From Pseudomonas sp. FP2196 (GTDB lineage Bacteria > Pseudomonadota > Gammaproteobacteria > Pseudomonadales > Pseudomonadaceae), in NCBI RefSeq assembly GCF_030687715.1, contig NZ_CP117445.1, forward strand, positions 5,852,501 through 5,916,500: a DNA stretch of 64,000 nt. The letters are read 5' to 3'. The notes beneath the pieces were generated by a model. The model searched no databases, was not told where the DNA came from, and worked only from the letters and a program-made list of their open reading frames with translations. How positions within the stretch are numbered: the stretch's first letter is position 1; every line of letters starts with the position of its first letter. The position numbers and the translations under genes were made by a program. Shown in pieces: positions 55,828-64,000 of the stretch.

Positions 55828-56421
55828 TTAAATGCTCCAGCGAGCACTCAACAAACGTTCGTTCAACAGACCCGGCTCCAGTGGTTTCGGCCGGCGGGCC
55901 ATGGCACTGACAAACTGGTCCAGCGCTTCAAGCAGACGCTGTTCCAGCGCCGGCGCCAGCTGCGCCGCGGCACTGCCTTCGCCATACGCGATCTGGCTGT
56001 CCTCGGCAAAAATTCCTTGGAGCATTTCCTGGGCTTTCAATGCCGACAACACAGGCTTGAGGGCGTAATCGACCACCAACATGTGGGCGATGCTGCCGCC
56101 GGTGGCCATCGGCAAAACAATCTTGTGGCTCAGGGCACGCTCGGGCAGCAGGTCCAGCAGAGTCTTCAGGGCGCCGGAGAACGAAGCCTTGTAAACCGGC
56201 GTGGCGATCAGCAGGCCATCGGCGCTTTCAATCTGAGCGAGCAGGTCGAGCACTTTGGGGCTGTCGAAGCGGGCGTGGAGCAGATCCTCGGCCGGGAAGT
56301 CCCGCACCTGATAACTCACCACTTCCACCCCTTGCTCCTGCAACCAGCGTTGCGAGCGCTCCAGCAACACCCCGGATCGGGAGCGTTGGCTAGGACTGCC
56401 ACCGAGTGAGACAACCAGCAT
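55828..56421 (-). CDS. ssuE: NADPH-dependent FMN reductase of sulfonate utilisation
   Basis: A 197-residue flavodoxin-like reductase supplying FMNH2 to SsuD. The FMN phosphate loop is [19 protein letters not shown], and [20 protein letters not shown] is the signature of the SsuE/MsuE group. It is the first gene of the ssuEADCBF operon. An AT-rich promoter region precedes it. Confidence 0.94.
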   Translation of the reverse strand: MLVVSLGGSPSQRSRSGVLLERSQRWLQEQGVEVVSYQVRDFPAEDLLHARFDSPKVLDLLAQIESADGLLIATPVYKASFSGALKTLLDLLPERALSHKIVLPMATGGSIAHMLVVDYALKPVLSALKAQEMLQGIFAEDSQIAYGEGSAAAQLAPALEQRLLEALDQFVSAMARRPKPLEPGLLNERLLSARWSI

Positions 56422-56495
56422 TCAGACGATTCCTTGAGCGTTACAGGCGATTCGCGGATTGCGATCTCGCTTCGATGGGAGTGACCTTACCAGTT

Positions 56496-56515
56496 GATTT
56501 ATATATCCATAAATC
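56496..56515. promoter_or_regulatory. Candidate operator upstream of ssuE
   Basis: GATTTAT-N6-ATAAATC forms a perfect 7-base dyad, 75-94 bases upstream of the ssuE start. The overlapping ATAAATCATATTTAT (56509-56523) gives a second dyad. A LysR-type sulfur regulator such as CysB is a plausible binder, but this is inference. Confidence 0.5.
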
Positions 56516-56572
56516 ATATTTATTCATTTGGTTATGCGTTTTAGAGATATAACACCGAGATTGTTCCGGACG

Positions 56573-56595
56573 AAAAAAAGGCCGTCGAAACGGCC
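56573..56595 (-). terminator. Intrinsic terminator of lsfA
   Basis: On the minus strand the stem GGCCGT/ACGGCC with a 4-base loop is followed by T7. It lies about 140 bases after the lsfA stop, beyond the REP pair. Confidence 0.88.
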
Positions 56596-56637
56596 TGAAC
56601 CCCCCTGCTTTGTGGTTCTGTGTTGAGCGGACTGGCG

Positions 56638-56705
56638 CCATCGCGAGCAGGCTCACTCCTACATGGGAACGCATTTCAAATGTAGGAGTGAGCCTGCTCG
56701 CGATG
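56638..56705. repeat. REP pair, family D
   Basis: Inverted 26-base arms (core TAGGAGTGAGCCTGCTCGCG) at 56638-56663 and 56680-56705 with a 16-base loop, within the 3' region of lsfA. Confidence 0.92.
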
Positions 56706-56737
56706 ACAGTGGTGGCTACACCGCCAATCTCACTGAT

Positions 56738-57376
56738 TCACTTGTTCGGCTGCGGCGTCAGGCGCAGGTACGGCTTCACCGCGCGATACCCCTTCGGAAA
56801 GCGTTTCTTGATCTCTTCCTCATCCTTGAGCGACGGCACGATCACCACCTCCTCACCGTCCTGCCAGTTGGCCGGCGTGGCCACCTTGTAGTTGTCGGTG
56901 AGTTGCAGCGAATCGATCACCCGCAGGATCTCGTGGAAGTTGCGCCCGGTACTCGCCGGGTAGGTGATGGTCAGGCGAATCTTCTTGCTGGGATCGATCA
57001 CGAACAGCGAACGCACGGTGAGGGTGTCGTTGGCGTTCGGGTGGATCAGATCGTACAGATCGGAAACCTTGCGATCGGCATCGGCCAGGATCGGAAAGTT
57101 GACGACCGTGTTCTGGGTTTCGTTGATGTCTTCGATCCACTTGTGGTGCGAGTCCACCGGATCGACCGACAGCGCGATGGCTTTGACGCCGCGCTTGCTG
57201 AATTCATCCTTGAGCTTGGCGGTAAAACCCAGCTCGGTGGTGCACACCGGGGTGAAATCCGCCGGGTGGGAGAACAGCACGCCCCAGCTATCGCCCAGCC
57301 ATTCGTGGAAACGAATCTTGCCGGCACTGGAGTCTTGTTCGAAATCGGGGGCGATGTCGCCGAGTCTGAGGCTCAT
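56738..57376 (-). CDS. lsfA: 1-Cys peroxiredoxin
   Basis: A 212-residue Prx6-type peroxiredoxin that reduces hydrogen peroxide and organic hydroperoxides. The peroxidatic cysteine is C45 in HPADFTPVCTTELG; no resolving cysteine is visible, as expected for the 1-Cys class. The family C-terminal domain (GEEVVIVPSLKDEEEIKKRF) is present. LsfA was first described in P. putida as induced by sulfate starvation, and its place beside the ssu operon fits. The upstream region is AT-rich. Confidence 0.92.
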   Translation of the reverse strand: MSLRLGDIAPDFEQDSSAGKIRFHEWLGDSWGVLFSHPADFTPVCTTELGFTAKLKDEFSKRGVKAIALSVDPVDSHHKWIEDINETQNTVVNFPILADADRKVSDLYDLIHPNANDTLTVRSLFVIDPSKKIRLTITYPASTGRNFHEILRVIDSLQLTDNYKVATPANWQDGEEVVIVPSLKDEEEIKKRFPKGYRAVKPYLRLTPQPNK

Positions 57377-57608
57377 GGTGCTGCTCCTGATGAGTTGTTG
57401 GAGACCTCAACTGTAGCTGGGGTTTTGATCTTCTGAAAAAGAATAAATAAATAGATATCTAGATCTTAAAAGAATATTAAAGATCTGTTCACTGGACGCT
57501 CGGCCGTATCCCGACGAACATCGTTCGCAAGGTTCGAGAAGGCCTTGAGTTGCTGTAAAGAGGGAAATTCGGGGAGGGCTTACGGGGGTGGGCCTGACTC
57601 GAAAACGC

Positions 57609-57647
57609 AAAAGCCCCGTCCGGCGCGATGCCGGACGGGGCTTTTTT
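57609..57647. terminator. Intrinsic terminator downstream of the OprD porin gene
   Basis: A long GC-rich stem (AAAGCCCCGTCCGGC pairing with its complement) has a short loop. It is followed by T6 on plus and T4 on minus. It lies 25 bases after the porin stop. Confidence 0.92.
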
Positions 57648-57671
57648 ACATCAACGAATCGAGACGCGCTA

Positions 57672-59015
57672 TTACAGCAGCGGGATCGAGTAGCTGACGA
57701 TCAGGCGGTTTTCATCCTGGTCGCGCTGACCCGGGATGTCGTTGCGCCACATGGCGTTTTTCCACATCACGCCAACGTTCTTCAGCGGGCCTTCTGGTAC
57801 GACGTAACCGATGGTCAGGTCGCGTTCCCACTCTGAACGGCCATTGCCGTTTTCAAGGCCGTTTCTACCCACAGTGTCGATGTTGTCGCCACGCAGGTAA
57901 ACCATACCGGCAGTCAAGCCCGGCACGCCGACTTTAGCGAAGTCATACGAGTAGCGTGCTTGCCAGGTACGCTCGCCGGCACGGCCGAACTTCTGGATTT
58001 GCATGTCGGTGATGGTGTAGTTCGACGAACCGTCGCCCTGGTTCAGCCAAGGGAAGTCGCTGCTACCGTTGGAAACCTGATAGCCACCACCGAAGGTGTG
58101 ACCGGCAACGGTGTACAGGAACAAGCCGCTGTACAGGTTGTTGTCGACCTTGCCTTTACCGCTTGCCTGACCGGTGTAATTACCGTTGCTGTAGTAAGCC
58201 GGAGTGTTGGAGTTGGCACCATCATCCGAGCTGTTGAAGTAACGGAAATCAGACTTCAATACGCCCGGGCCGATTGCCCAGTTGTGAACCAGACCCAAGA
58301 AGTGCTGCTTATAGAAGTCTTCCAGATTGCCGTAGTAGTACTGGGCAGTCAGGTCTTTGGTGATTTTGTAGTCACCACCGCCGTAGATGAACTTGTTGCT
58401 GTTGGTAATACGAGCGGTTGCACCACCAATGGACATGTTCTCGTTGTTGCTGGAGTTACGTCCTTTCACGGCTTCGATCTGACCGCCAACCAGAGTCAGG
58501 TCCTTGATTTCGCCAGAGGTAATCTGTCCACCCTGCCAGGTTTGCGGCAACAGACGACCGTCGTTGGTCACGATCACTGGCAGTTTTGGCTGCAGAGTGC
58601 CCAACTTCAGTTCGGTCTGAGAGACCTTGGCTTTGGCAGTCAGACCCAGACTGGAGAAGCTGTCGACAGCGTCACCATTGCGTTCGCTTGGGAAAACGGT
58701 ACCGCCGTAGTTACCAATACCGTTGGTGCCACCACCCGAATCCAGACGCACACCCAGCAGGCCGATGGCGTCGATACCGAAACCTACAGTGCCTTGGGTG
58801 TAACCAGAGATGAAGCGCAGATCGAAGCCTTGGCCCCATTCTTCGTTCTTCTTCTGAGCGCCAGCGGCTTTTGTGCCGGAGTCACGGTTATCGTTGTTGA
58901 TGTAGAAGTTACGCAGCCCCAAAGTTGCCTTGCTGTCTTCGATAAAACCGGCGGCGCCTGCCTGCTGCGCCATAACCCCTACGGCCACAGCCAGGGCCAA
59001 GGTGGACTTGTTCAT
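57672..59015 (-). CDS. OprD-family outer-membrane porin
   Basis: A 447-residue porin with a signal peptide (cut near QQAGA, residue 22) and a mature barrel beginning FIEDSKATLGLRNFYINND. The OprD pattern of alternating strands ends with the C-terminal RLIVSYSIPLL. OprD-type channels admit specific substrates such as basic amino acids, aromatic acids or organic anions. The pocket cannot be read from the sequence. The position between lsfA and a TauA-like gene suggests a sulfur-related substrate, but that is weak inference. Confidence 0.93.
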   Translation of the reverse strand: MNKSTLALAVAVGVMAQQAGAAGFIEDSKATLGLRNFYINNDNRDSGTKAAGAQKKNEEWGQGFDLRFISGYTQGTVGFGIDAIGLLGVRLDSGGGTNGIGNYGGTVFPSERNGDAVDSFSSLGLTAKAKVSQTELKLGTLQPKLPVIVTNDGRLLPQTWQGGQITSGEIKDLTLVGGQIEAVKGRNSSNNENMSIGGATARITNSNKFIYGGGDYKITKDLTAQYYYGNLEDFYKQHFLGLVHNWAIGPGVLKSDFRYFNSSDDGANSNTPAYYSNGNYTGQASGKGKVDNNLYSGLFLYTVAGHTFGGGYQVSNGSSDFPWLNQGDGSSNYTITDMQIQKFGRAGERTWQARYSYDFAKVGVPGLTAGMVYLRGDNIDTVGRNGLENGNGRSEWERDLTIGYVVPEGPLKNVGVMWKNAMWRNDIPGQRDQDENRLIVSYSIPLL

Positions 59016-59380
59016 GTAATGCTCCTCTCGTTTCTAATTCTTGTGTTCCTGGCCCGGGATCTGATGCCCCTGGGTCCTAAGATGCGCGATTAGCGCCAGA
59101 CCGTGACTGACAAGTCAATCGTAACCTTGTGTGTCTACGACCAAGGTCTAACCGCAGTGATTTGGTCCGTGCAGGGTAAAGACTTCCTGATAAACCCAAA
59201 AAGAATTTATTCATTCTTTTTCATATCATTTCGGAATATGGCCAGTAACTGGCCATCAATGCCGGGATACAGCGTATCGGCGACTAAGCTCATTCCTAAA
59301 TGGTATTTGTTAGCCTTTTTTTAGATCGATTAGCTTTGGCGCATCCCAAACACGTCAAACCCTATCGAAAAGGCGACGCC
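59016..59380. other. Porin/TauA-like divergent intergenic region
   Basis: A 365-base AT-rich gap between divergent genes. It contains a perfect 19-base palindrome at 59238-59256 and no supported gene. The promoters of both flanking genes should lie here. Confidence 0.7.
59238..59256. promoter_or_regulatory. Perfect palindrome, candidate operator
   Basis: ATGGCCAGTAACTGGCCAT is a perfect dyad with a single central base. It lies 125 bases before the TauA-like start and 223 bases before the porin start. It is compatible with a dimeric regulator; none is identified. Confidence 0.55.
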
Positions 59381-60370
59381 ATGATGGCCAAACGCGCACT
59401 ATCTAGTCAATTTGTTACAGTTTGTGTGTCAGCACTGATTTCTTTTTCCGCTCACGCCGCCAATCTAACCGTGGGTTACCAGACCGGGATCGACCCGAGC
59501 AAAGTCCCTCAGGCCGACGGCGTCTACGAGAAAACCATTGGCGAGAAAATCGACTGGCGTCGCTTCAACAGTGGCCCGGAAGTTGTGACAGCCATTGCTT
59601 CCGGTGATGTGCAGATCGGCAACCTCGGTTCCAGCCCCCTCGCGGCTGCCGCTTCGCGTAACTTGCCGATTGTTGCCTTCATCGTGTCGGCACAGATCAA
59701 CGCCGCCGAAGCCTTGGTGGTGCGCAACGGCAGCGGCATCAAGAACCCGCAGGATCTGGTGGGCAAAACCATCGCCACGCCCTTCGTGTCCACCTCCCAC
59801 TACAGCCTGCTTGGCGCACTCAAGCACTGGGGCCTGGACACCTCGAAGGTCAAAGTGGTGAACCTGCAACCGGCGGAAATCGCGGCTGCCTGGAAGCGCG
59901 GGGATATTGATGGCGCCTTTGTCTGGTCGCCGGCACTGGGTGAAATCCGCAAGACCGGCAAGACCCTGACCGATGCCGCGCAGGTCGGCCAGTGGGGCGC
60001 TCCAACCTTCGAAGTCTGGGTCGCGCGCAAGGACTTCGCCGAGAAGCATCCTGAGGTCGTGGCCAAATTTGCCAAGGTCACACTGGACTCGTTCGCTGAC
60101 TATGCGGCGCATAAAGACAGCTGGACGGCTGACTCCGAGCCTGTGCAGAAAATCGCCAAACTGACCGGTGCCAACGCGGTTGATGTTCCTGAGTTACTGG
60201 CCGGTTCGGCATTTCCTGATGCCAAGGCACAGCAAACCACTGCGCTGCTGGATGGCGGCACGGCGCAGGCGATTGGGGAGACGGCGAAGTTTCTGAAGGA
60301 ACAGGGCAAGGTTGAAACGGTGCTGCCGGACTACTCGCCGTATGTCAGCGCGAAGTTCGTGGCGCAATGA
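59381..60370 (+). CDS. Taurine/sulfonate-type periplasmic binding protein (TauA-like)
   Basis: A 329-residue binding protein with a signal peptide (cut near SAHA, about residue 27) and the TauA-type start NLTVGYQTGIDPSKVPQADG. The stretch DWRRFNSGPEVVTAIASGDV and IGNLGSSPLAAA fits the taurine-binding group. ATG 59381 is immediately followed by a second ATG at 59384. No tauB, tauC or tauD gene follows; the next gene is argA, convergent. It may feed a transporter encoded elsewhere. Confidence 0.87.
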   Translation: MMAKRALSSQFVTVCVSALISFSAHAANLTVGYQTGIDPSKVPQADGVYEKTIGEKIDWRRFNSGPEVVTAIASGDVQIGNLGSSPLAAAASRNLPIVAFIVSAQINAAEALVVRNGSGIKNPQDLVGKTIATPFVSTSHYSLLGALKHWGLDTSKVKVVNLQPAEIAAAWKRGDIDGAFVWSPALGEIRKTGKTLTDAAQVGQWGAPTFEVWVARKDFAEKHPEVVAKFAKVTLDSFADYAAHKDSWTADSEPVQKIAKLTGANAVDVPELLAGSAFPDAKAQQTTALLDGGTAQAIGETAKFLKEQGKVETVLPDYSPYVSAKFVAQ

Positions 60371-60373
60371 AAG

Positions 60374-60439
60374 CTTCGCGAGCAGGCTCGCTCCCACAGG
60401 AAGCCGCGTTCCAAATGTGGGAGCGAGCCTGCTCGCGAA
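60374..60439. repeat. REP pair, family C
   Basis: Inverted 24-base arms (core GTGGGAGCGAGCCTGCTCGC) at 60374-60398 and 60416-60439 with a short loop, between the convergent TauA-like and argA genes. Confidence 0.93.
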
Positions 60440-60452
60440 TGGAGCAACTCGG

Positions 60453-61754
60453 TTAAAGGGTCTTTTCGAAGATCTTCGAATTGCGCTGATAGTTGTACAG
60501 CGACGCCCGCGCCGCTGGCAGACGCTCAACACTGCTCGGCTCAAACCCACGCTCACGGAACCAGTGCGCGGTGCGGGTGGTGAGGACAAACAGCGTCTTC
60601 AAGCCCTGGGCACGGGCGCGGGTCTCGATACGTTCCAGCAGTTCATCCCCGCGACCGCCATGACGGTACTCCGGGTTGACTGCCAGACAGGCCAGCTCGC
60701 CAGCGTCCGAATCGGCAATCTGATACAGCGCCGCACAGGCGATGATCATGCCTTCACGCTCGACCACGCTGAACTGCTCGATCTCGCGCTCCAGCACTTC
60801 GCGCGAACGACGCACCAGAATCCCCTGCTCTTCCAGCGGGCTGATCAGGTCGAGCAAGCCACCGACGTCTTCAATCGCCGCCTCGCGCACCAGTTCGAAT
60901 TGCTCCTGGGCAACCAGCGTACCGCCACCATCACGGGTGAACAGCTCGGTCAGCAGCGCGCCGTCTTCGGCGTAACTGACAATATGACTGCGCGCCACAC
61001 CTCCGCGGCAGGCCTCGGCGGCGGCATCGAGCAGTTCCGCTTGGTAATTGCTGCTGCCCAGACGCTGCAAATGCGCCGGCACTTGCTGCGGACGCAGTTC
61101 GCGCACCAGCCTGCCGTTCTCGTCGATCAGACCGAGGTCAGCACCGAACAGCAGCAGCTTGTCGGCACCCAGATCGATAGCGGCACGGGTGGCGACGTCT
61201 TCACACGCCAGGTTGAAAATCTCGCCGGTCGGCGAGTAGCCCAGTGGCGACAGCAACACGATGGAGCGCTCATCGAGCAGACGATTGATGCCCTTGCGAT
61301 CGACCCGACGCACTTCGCCGGTGTGGTGATAGTCGACACCTTCAAGCACGCCAATCGGCCGCGCGGTGACCAGGTTGCCGCTGGCCACGCGCAGGCGCGA
61401 GCCCTGCATTGGCGATGAGGCCATGTCCATCGACAGCCGTGCTTCGATGGCGATGCGCAACTGGCCAACCGCGTCGATCACACACTCAAGGGTCGCGGCA
61501 TCGGTGATGCGCATGCCGTGGTGGTAATGCGGGGTCAGGCCACGCGCGGCGAGGCGGGTTTCAATCTGCGGGCGCGATCCGTGGACCAGCACCAGACGCA
61601 CGCCGAGACTGTGCAGCAGCACGATGTCGTGAACGATGTTACCGAAGTTCGGATGCTCCACCCCATCGCCGGGCAGCATGACGACAAAAGTGCAGTCGCG
61701 GTGGGCATTGATGTAGGGAGACGCGTGACGAAGCCAATTGACGTATTCGGGCAT
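60453..61754 (-). CDS. argA: N-acetylglutamate synthase
   Basis: A 433-residue enzyme that acetylates glutamate with acetyl-CoA, the committed step of arginine biosynthesis. The N-terminal amino-acid-kinase domain (about residues 20-280) binds arginine for feedback inhibition. The C-terminal GNAT domain has IADSDAGELACLAVNPEYRH, followed by GGRGDELLERI for CoA. This is the classical proteobacterial ArgA with no kinase activity. ATG 61754 gives MPEYVNWLRHASPYINAHRD. Confidence 0.96.
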   Translation of the reverse strand: MPEYVNWLRHASPYINAHRDCTFVVMLPGDGVEHPNFGNIVHDIVLLHSLGVRLVLVHGSRPQIETRLAARGLTPHYHHGMRITDAATLECVIDAVGQLRIAIEARLSMDMASSPMQGSRLRVASGNLVTARPIGVLEGVDYHHTGEVRRVDRKGINRLLDERSIVLLSPLGYSPTGEIFNLACEDVATRAAIDLGADKLLLFGADLGLIDENGRLVRELRPQQVPAHLQRLGSSNYQAELLDAAAEACRGGVARSHIVSYAEDGALLTELFTRDGGGTLVAQEQFELVREAAIEDVGGLLDLISPLEEQGILVRRSREVLEREIEQFSVVEREGMIIACAALYQIADSDAGELACLAVNPEYRHGGRGDELLERIETRARAQGLKTLFVLTTRTAHWFRERGFEPSSVERLPAARASLYNYQRNSKIFEKTL

Positions 61755-61905
61755 GAACCTGGGCCTGTAATAAAGAGCAGCCGGAAAAAAGGGCGAAACG
61801 GAAAACGCACAGCGGGCTGATGGTTATCGTCGGAACAGGCTTGGCGACACGCGCGCTCTCCTCATGAATACGGGTTGGGTAACCGGTAATTTAACTGCAA
61901 CCCTC

Positions 61906-61983
61906 TGTAGGAGCTGCCGAAGGCTGCGATCTTTTGATCTTCAAAACAAAACCAAAAGATCGCAGCCTTCGGCAGCTCCTACA
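61906..61983. repeat. REP pair, family A
   Basis: Perfect 31-base arms (core TGTAGGAGCTGCCGAAGGCT) at 61906-61936 and 61953-61983 with a 16-base loop, between argA and argE on the same strand. Confidence 0.95.
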
Positions 61984-61993
61984 AGGGATGCGT

Positions 61994-63139
61994 TCAATTC
62001 TTCAGGCAGTAATGTTCAATCAGTTGTCGCAATAGATGCACGGTAGGCTGCAAACGTGACATTTCAAGGTATTCGCCGGGCTGATGCGCACAGGCGATGT
62101 CGCCGGGGCCGAGCACGATGGTTTCGCAACCAAGGCGCTGAAGATAAGGCGCTTCGGTGCCGAACGCTACCGCTTCAGCCGTGTGGCCTGTGAGTTTTTC
62201 CGCTACTTGCACCAGTTCGACGTCTTTAGCCTGCTCGAACGGCGGCACTTCCGGGAACAGTGGCTTGTAGTCGATTTTCACCTGATGCCGCTCGGCAACC
62301 GGTTTGAGCTTGCGCAGAATCTCGGCACGCAGGACTTTCGGGTCCATGCCCGGCAGCGGTCGCAAGTCAAACTCGAGCGAACACTGGCCGCAGATGCGGT
62401 TGGGGTTATCGCCGCCATGGATGCAGCCGAAGTTCATCGTCGGTTGAGGCACGCTGAATTGCGGATTGTTGAATTCGCGCTGCCATAACAGGCGCAGACC
62501 ACGCAGTTCACCGATGGCATCGTGCATGGCTTCGAGGGCGCTGTGGCCCAGGCGCGGATCCGACGAGTGGCCGCTCTGCCCGAGAATGTCGATGCGCTCC
62601 ATCATGATGCCTTTGTGCATGCGAATCGGTTTAAGCCCGGTCGGCTCGCCGATCACTGCAGCACGGCCTAGCGGACGTCCGGCCTCGGCCAGCGCACGGG
62701 CGCCGGACATCGAGCTTTCCTCATCGCAGGTCGCGAGGATCAGCAGCGGTTGCTTGAACGGCTGATCGAGCAGCGGTTGCACGGCCTCGATGATCAGGGC
62801 GAAGAAGCCCTTCATGTCGCAACTGCCGAGGCCGACCCAACGGCCATCGACTTCGGTGAGTTTCAACGGATCGGTCTGCCACAGCGCGTCGTCGTACGGC
62901 ACCGTGTCGCTGTGCCCGGCCAGCACCAGCCCACCGGGGCCGCTGCCGAAACTGGCGAGCAGGTTGAATTTTCCGGGGCTGACCTGCTGGATATCGCAAC
63001 TGAAGCCCAGATCACCCAACCATCCGGCGAGCAAATCGATCACGGGCCGGTTGGACTGATCCAGGCTCGGTTGCGTGCAGCTGACCGACGGCGCGGCAAT
63101 CAGCGCGGCGAACTGGTCTTTCATGGACGGCAAAGGCAT
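61994..63139 (-). CDS. argE: Acetylornithine deacetylase
   Basis: A 381-residue M20-family metallohydrolase that releases acetate from N-acetylornithine. Zinc ligands include LAGHSDTVPYD near residue 80, a conserved aspartate in SCDMKGFFAL, and ATCDEESSMSGARAL. The dimerisation segment with GGDNPNRI is central, and the closing histidine is near DIACAHQPGEYLE. I use ATG 63139 because GGAG lies six bases before it; the extended frame starts with TTG. It is upstream of argA, separated by a REP pair, so arginine genes are grouped here. Confidence 0.92.
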   Translation of the reverse strand: MPLPSMKDQFAALIAAPSVSCTQPSLDQSNRPVIDLLAGWLGDLGFSCDIQQVSPGKFNLLASFGSGPGGLVLAGHSDTVPYDDALWQTDPLKLTEVDGRWVGLGSCDMKGFFALIIEAVQPLLDQPFKQPLLILATCDEESSMSGARALAEAGRPLGRAAVIGEPTGLKPIRMHKGIMMERIDILGQSGHSSDPRLGHSALEAMHDAIGELRGLRLLWQREFNNPQFSVPQPTMNFGCIHGGDNPNRICGQCSLEFDLRPLPGMDPKVLRAEILRKLKPVAERHQVKIDYKPLFPEVPPFEQAKDVELVQVAEKLTGHTAEAVAFGTEAPYLQRLGCETIVLGPGDIACAHQPGEYLEMSRLQPTVHLLRQLIEHYCLKN

Positions 63140-63295
63140 CGCTGACTCCAACTCCCGAATTGAGGTCCATCATAGAACCATCCGGCGCCAGGAATAAACC
63201 GCCGCAGGGCGTAGGACGAATCAGTCCTGTACACTGCACGGCCTTGGCAGCCACACATTCCCCCGGCTGCGCTCCCGATCCTGGATTTTCCGGCC

Positions 63296-64000
63296 ATGCA
63301 GAAAGAAACCGAAATCAAACTCCGCGTCAGCCGCGAAACCCTCGCGGCCCTGCGCGAGCACCCGTTACTGAAAAAACGCAACAAAAATGGCTGGGAACGC
63401 CGTGAGTTGATGAACCAGTACTTCGACACCCCAGAGCGCGATCTGGCCCAGGCCAAAGTCGCTCTGCGCCTGCGCAAGGATGGCGACGAGGTGATTCAGA
63501 CCCTCAAAACTCGCGGCCAAAGCGTCGCCGGTCTGTCCGAGCGTAACGAGTACGACTGGAAATTGCCCAAAGCCAAACTCGACGTGAAGAAACTCGACGG
63601 CGAATGCTGGCCCGAGTCGCTGGCCGAGCTGGACAAGAAAACCCTGAAACCGATCTTCACCACCGATTTCGTCCGCGAGCGCGCCGAAATCGCCTGGGGC
63701 CGCGGCAAGGCCAAAGTGGTCATCGAAGCCGCTCTGGATCTGGGCCACGTCGTGGTCGGCAAACAGAAAGAAGAAATCTGCGAGCTGGAACTGGAATTGC
63801 GCGAAGGCGAGCCTGCCGCGCTGCTGGAGCTGGCCGCCGAACTGGCTGAAACCCTGGCCCTGATGCCGTGCGACATCAGCAAGGCCGAGCGCGGCTATCG
63901 TCTCTACGACGCCAACAGCTACTCGCTGAGCCTGCCGGCGCCGCAACTGACGACCGAAACCCAACTGGATGACGCCTTCGCTGCCCTGTGCTGGCACTTG
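63296..64000 (+). CDS. CYTH-domain inorganic triphosphatase, N-terminal part
   Basis: An open frame of 235 codons that runs off the right edge, so it is partial. The N terminus has the CYTH signature ExExK (E4, E6 and K8 in MQKETEIKLRV). Further triphosphate-tunnel residues are in ALRLRKDGDEVIQTLKTRG, IFTTDFVRERAEI and CELELELREG. It resembles the E. coli YgiF-type triphosphatase, often followed by a CHAD domain, which would lie beyond the window. It is divergent from argE. The ATG at 63296 has little recognisable ribosome-binding site. Confidence 0.88.
   Translation, partial: MQKETEIKLRVSRETLAALREHPLLKKRNKNGWERRELMNQYFDTPERDLAQAKVALRLRKDGDEVIQTLKTRGQSVAGLSERNEYDWKLPKAKLDVKKLDGECWPESLAELDKKTLKPIFTTDFVRERAEIAWGRGKAKVVIEAALDLGHVVVGKQKEEICELELELREGEPAALLELAAELAETLALMPCDISKAERGYRLYDANSYSLSLPAPQLTTETQLDDAFAALCWHL

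Larger units (their letters stand above)
56422..56737. other. ssuE/lsfA intergenic region
   Basis: This 316-base gap is between two genes on the minus strand. It holds the AT-rich ssuE promoter region with a dyad at 56496-56515, the lsfA terminator at 56573-56595 and a REP pair at 56638-56705. No gene is supported. Confidence 0.7.

Overview
The window is about 64 kb of GC-rich chromosome from a Pseudomonas, most likely the P. fluorescens group. Gene content and order support this: folA, thyA-lgt, ptsP-rppH, ilvA/rpiA, serA beside a D-2-hydroxyglutarate dehydrogenase-like gene, and an acylase beside the spu polyamine locus all recall the P. aeruginosa PA03xx region. The gaps between genes are full of Pseudomonas REP palindromes. 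I see no phage, plasmid, insertion sequence, CRISPR array, tRNA or rRNA.

Layout. 1-3.9 kb: the end of a cystine-type symporter, folA, and a DUF2868/DUF3482 membrane-protein and GTPase pair. 4-11.7 kb: an aminoethylphosphonate locus with a PhnZ-like HD oxygenase, an FAD oxidase, an ABC importer, a DUF6124 protein and a LysR regulator. 11.7-14.5 kb: cadA/cadR heavy-metal efflux, with a clear MerR-type operator. 14.6-24.9 kb: housekeeping genes (thyA, lgt, TSUP permease, NRDE protein, ptsP, rppH, HAD hydrolase, DUF2269 protein, ilvA, rpiA). 25-35.7 kb: two SdiA-regulated-type paralogues, a FAH-family enzyme, the D2HGDH-like gene divergent from serA, and small envelope or hypothetical proteins. 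35.8-40.2 kb: a penicillin/AHL acylase, a GlxA-type regulator and a divergent HD protein. 40.3-50.8 kb: the spu polyamine uptake and catabolism cluster, in which spuA is a decayed remnant. 50.9-60.4 kb: a TetR regulator, ssuEADCBF sulfonate utilisation, lsfA peroxiredoxin, an OprD porin and an orphan TauA-like binding protein. 60.4-64 kb: argA, argE and the start of a CYTH inorganic triphosphatase.

The main accessory theme is scavenging of N, P and S: aminophosphonates, polyamines and sulfonates. Each system has its own importer and first catabolic steps. The observations most worth following are the eroded spuA, the phosphonate locus that has PhnZ-like and FAD enzymes but no PhnY, PhnW or PhnX nearby, the phosphonate LysR gene placed directly behind cadA, a binding protein lacking most of one lobe, hairpins on both sides of spuD, and a chimeric REP. 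I did not identify a wholly new system with confidence.
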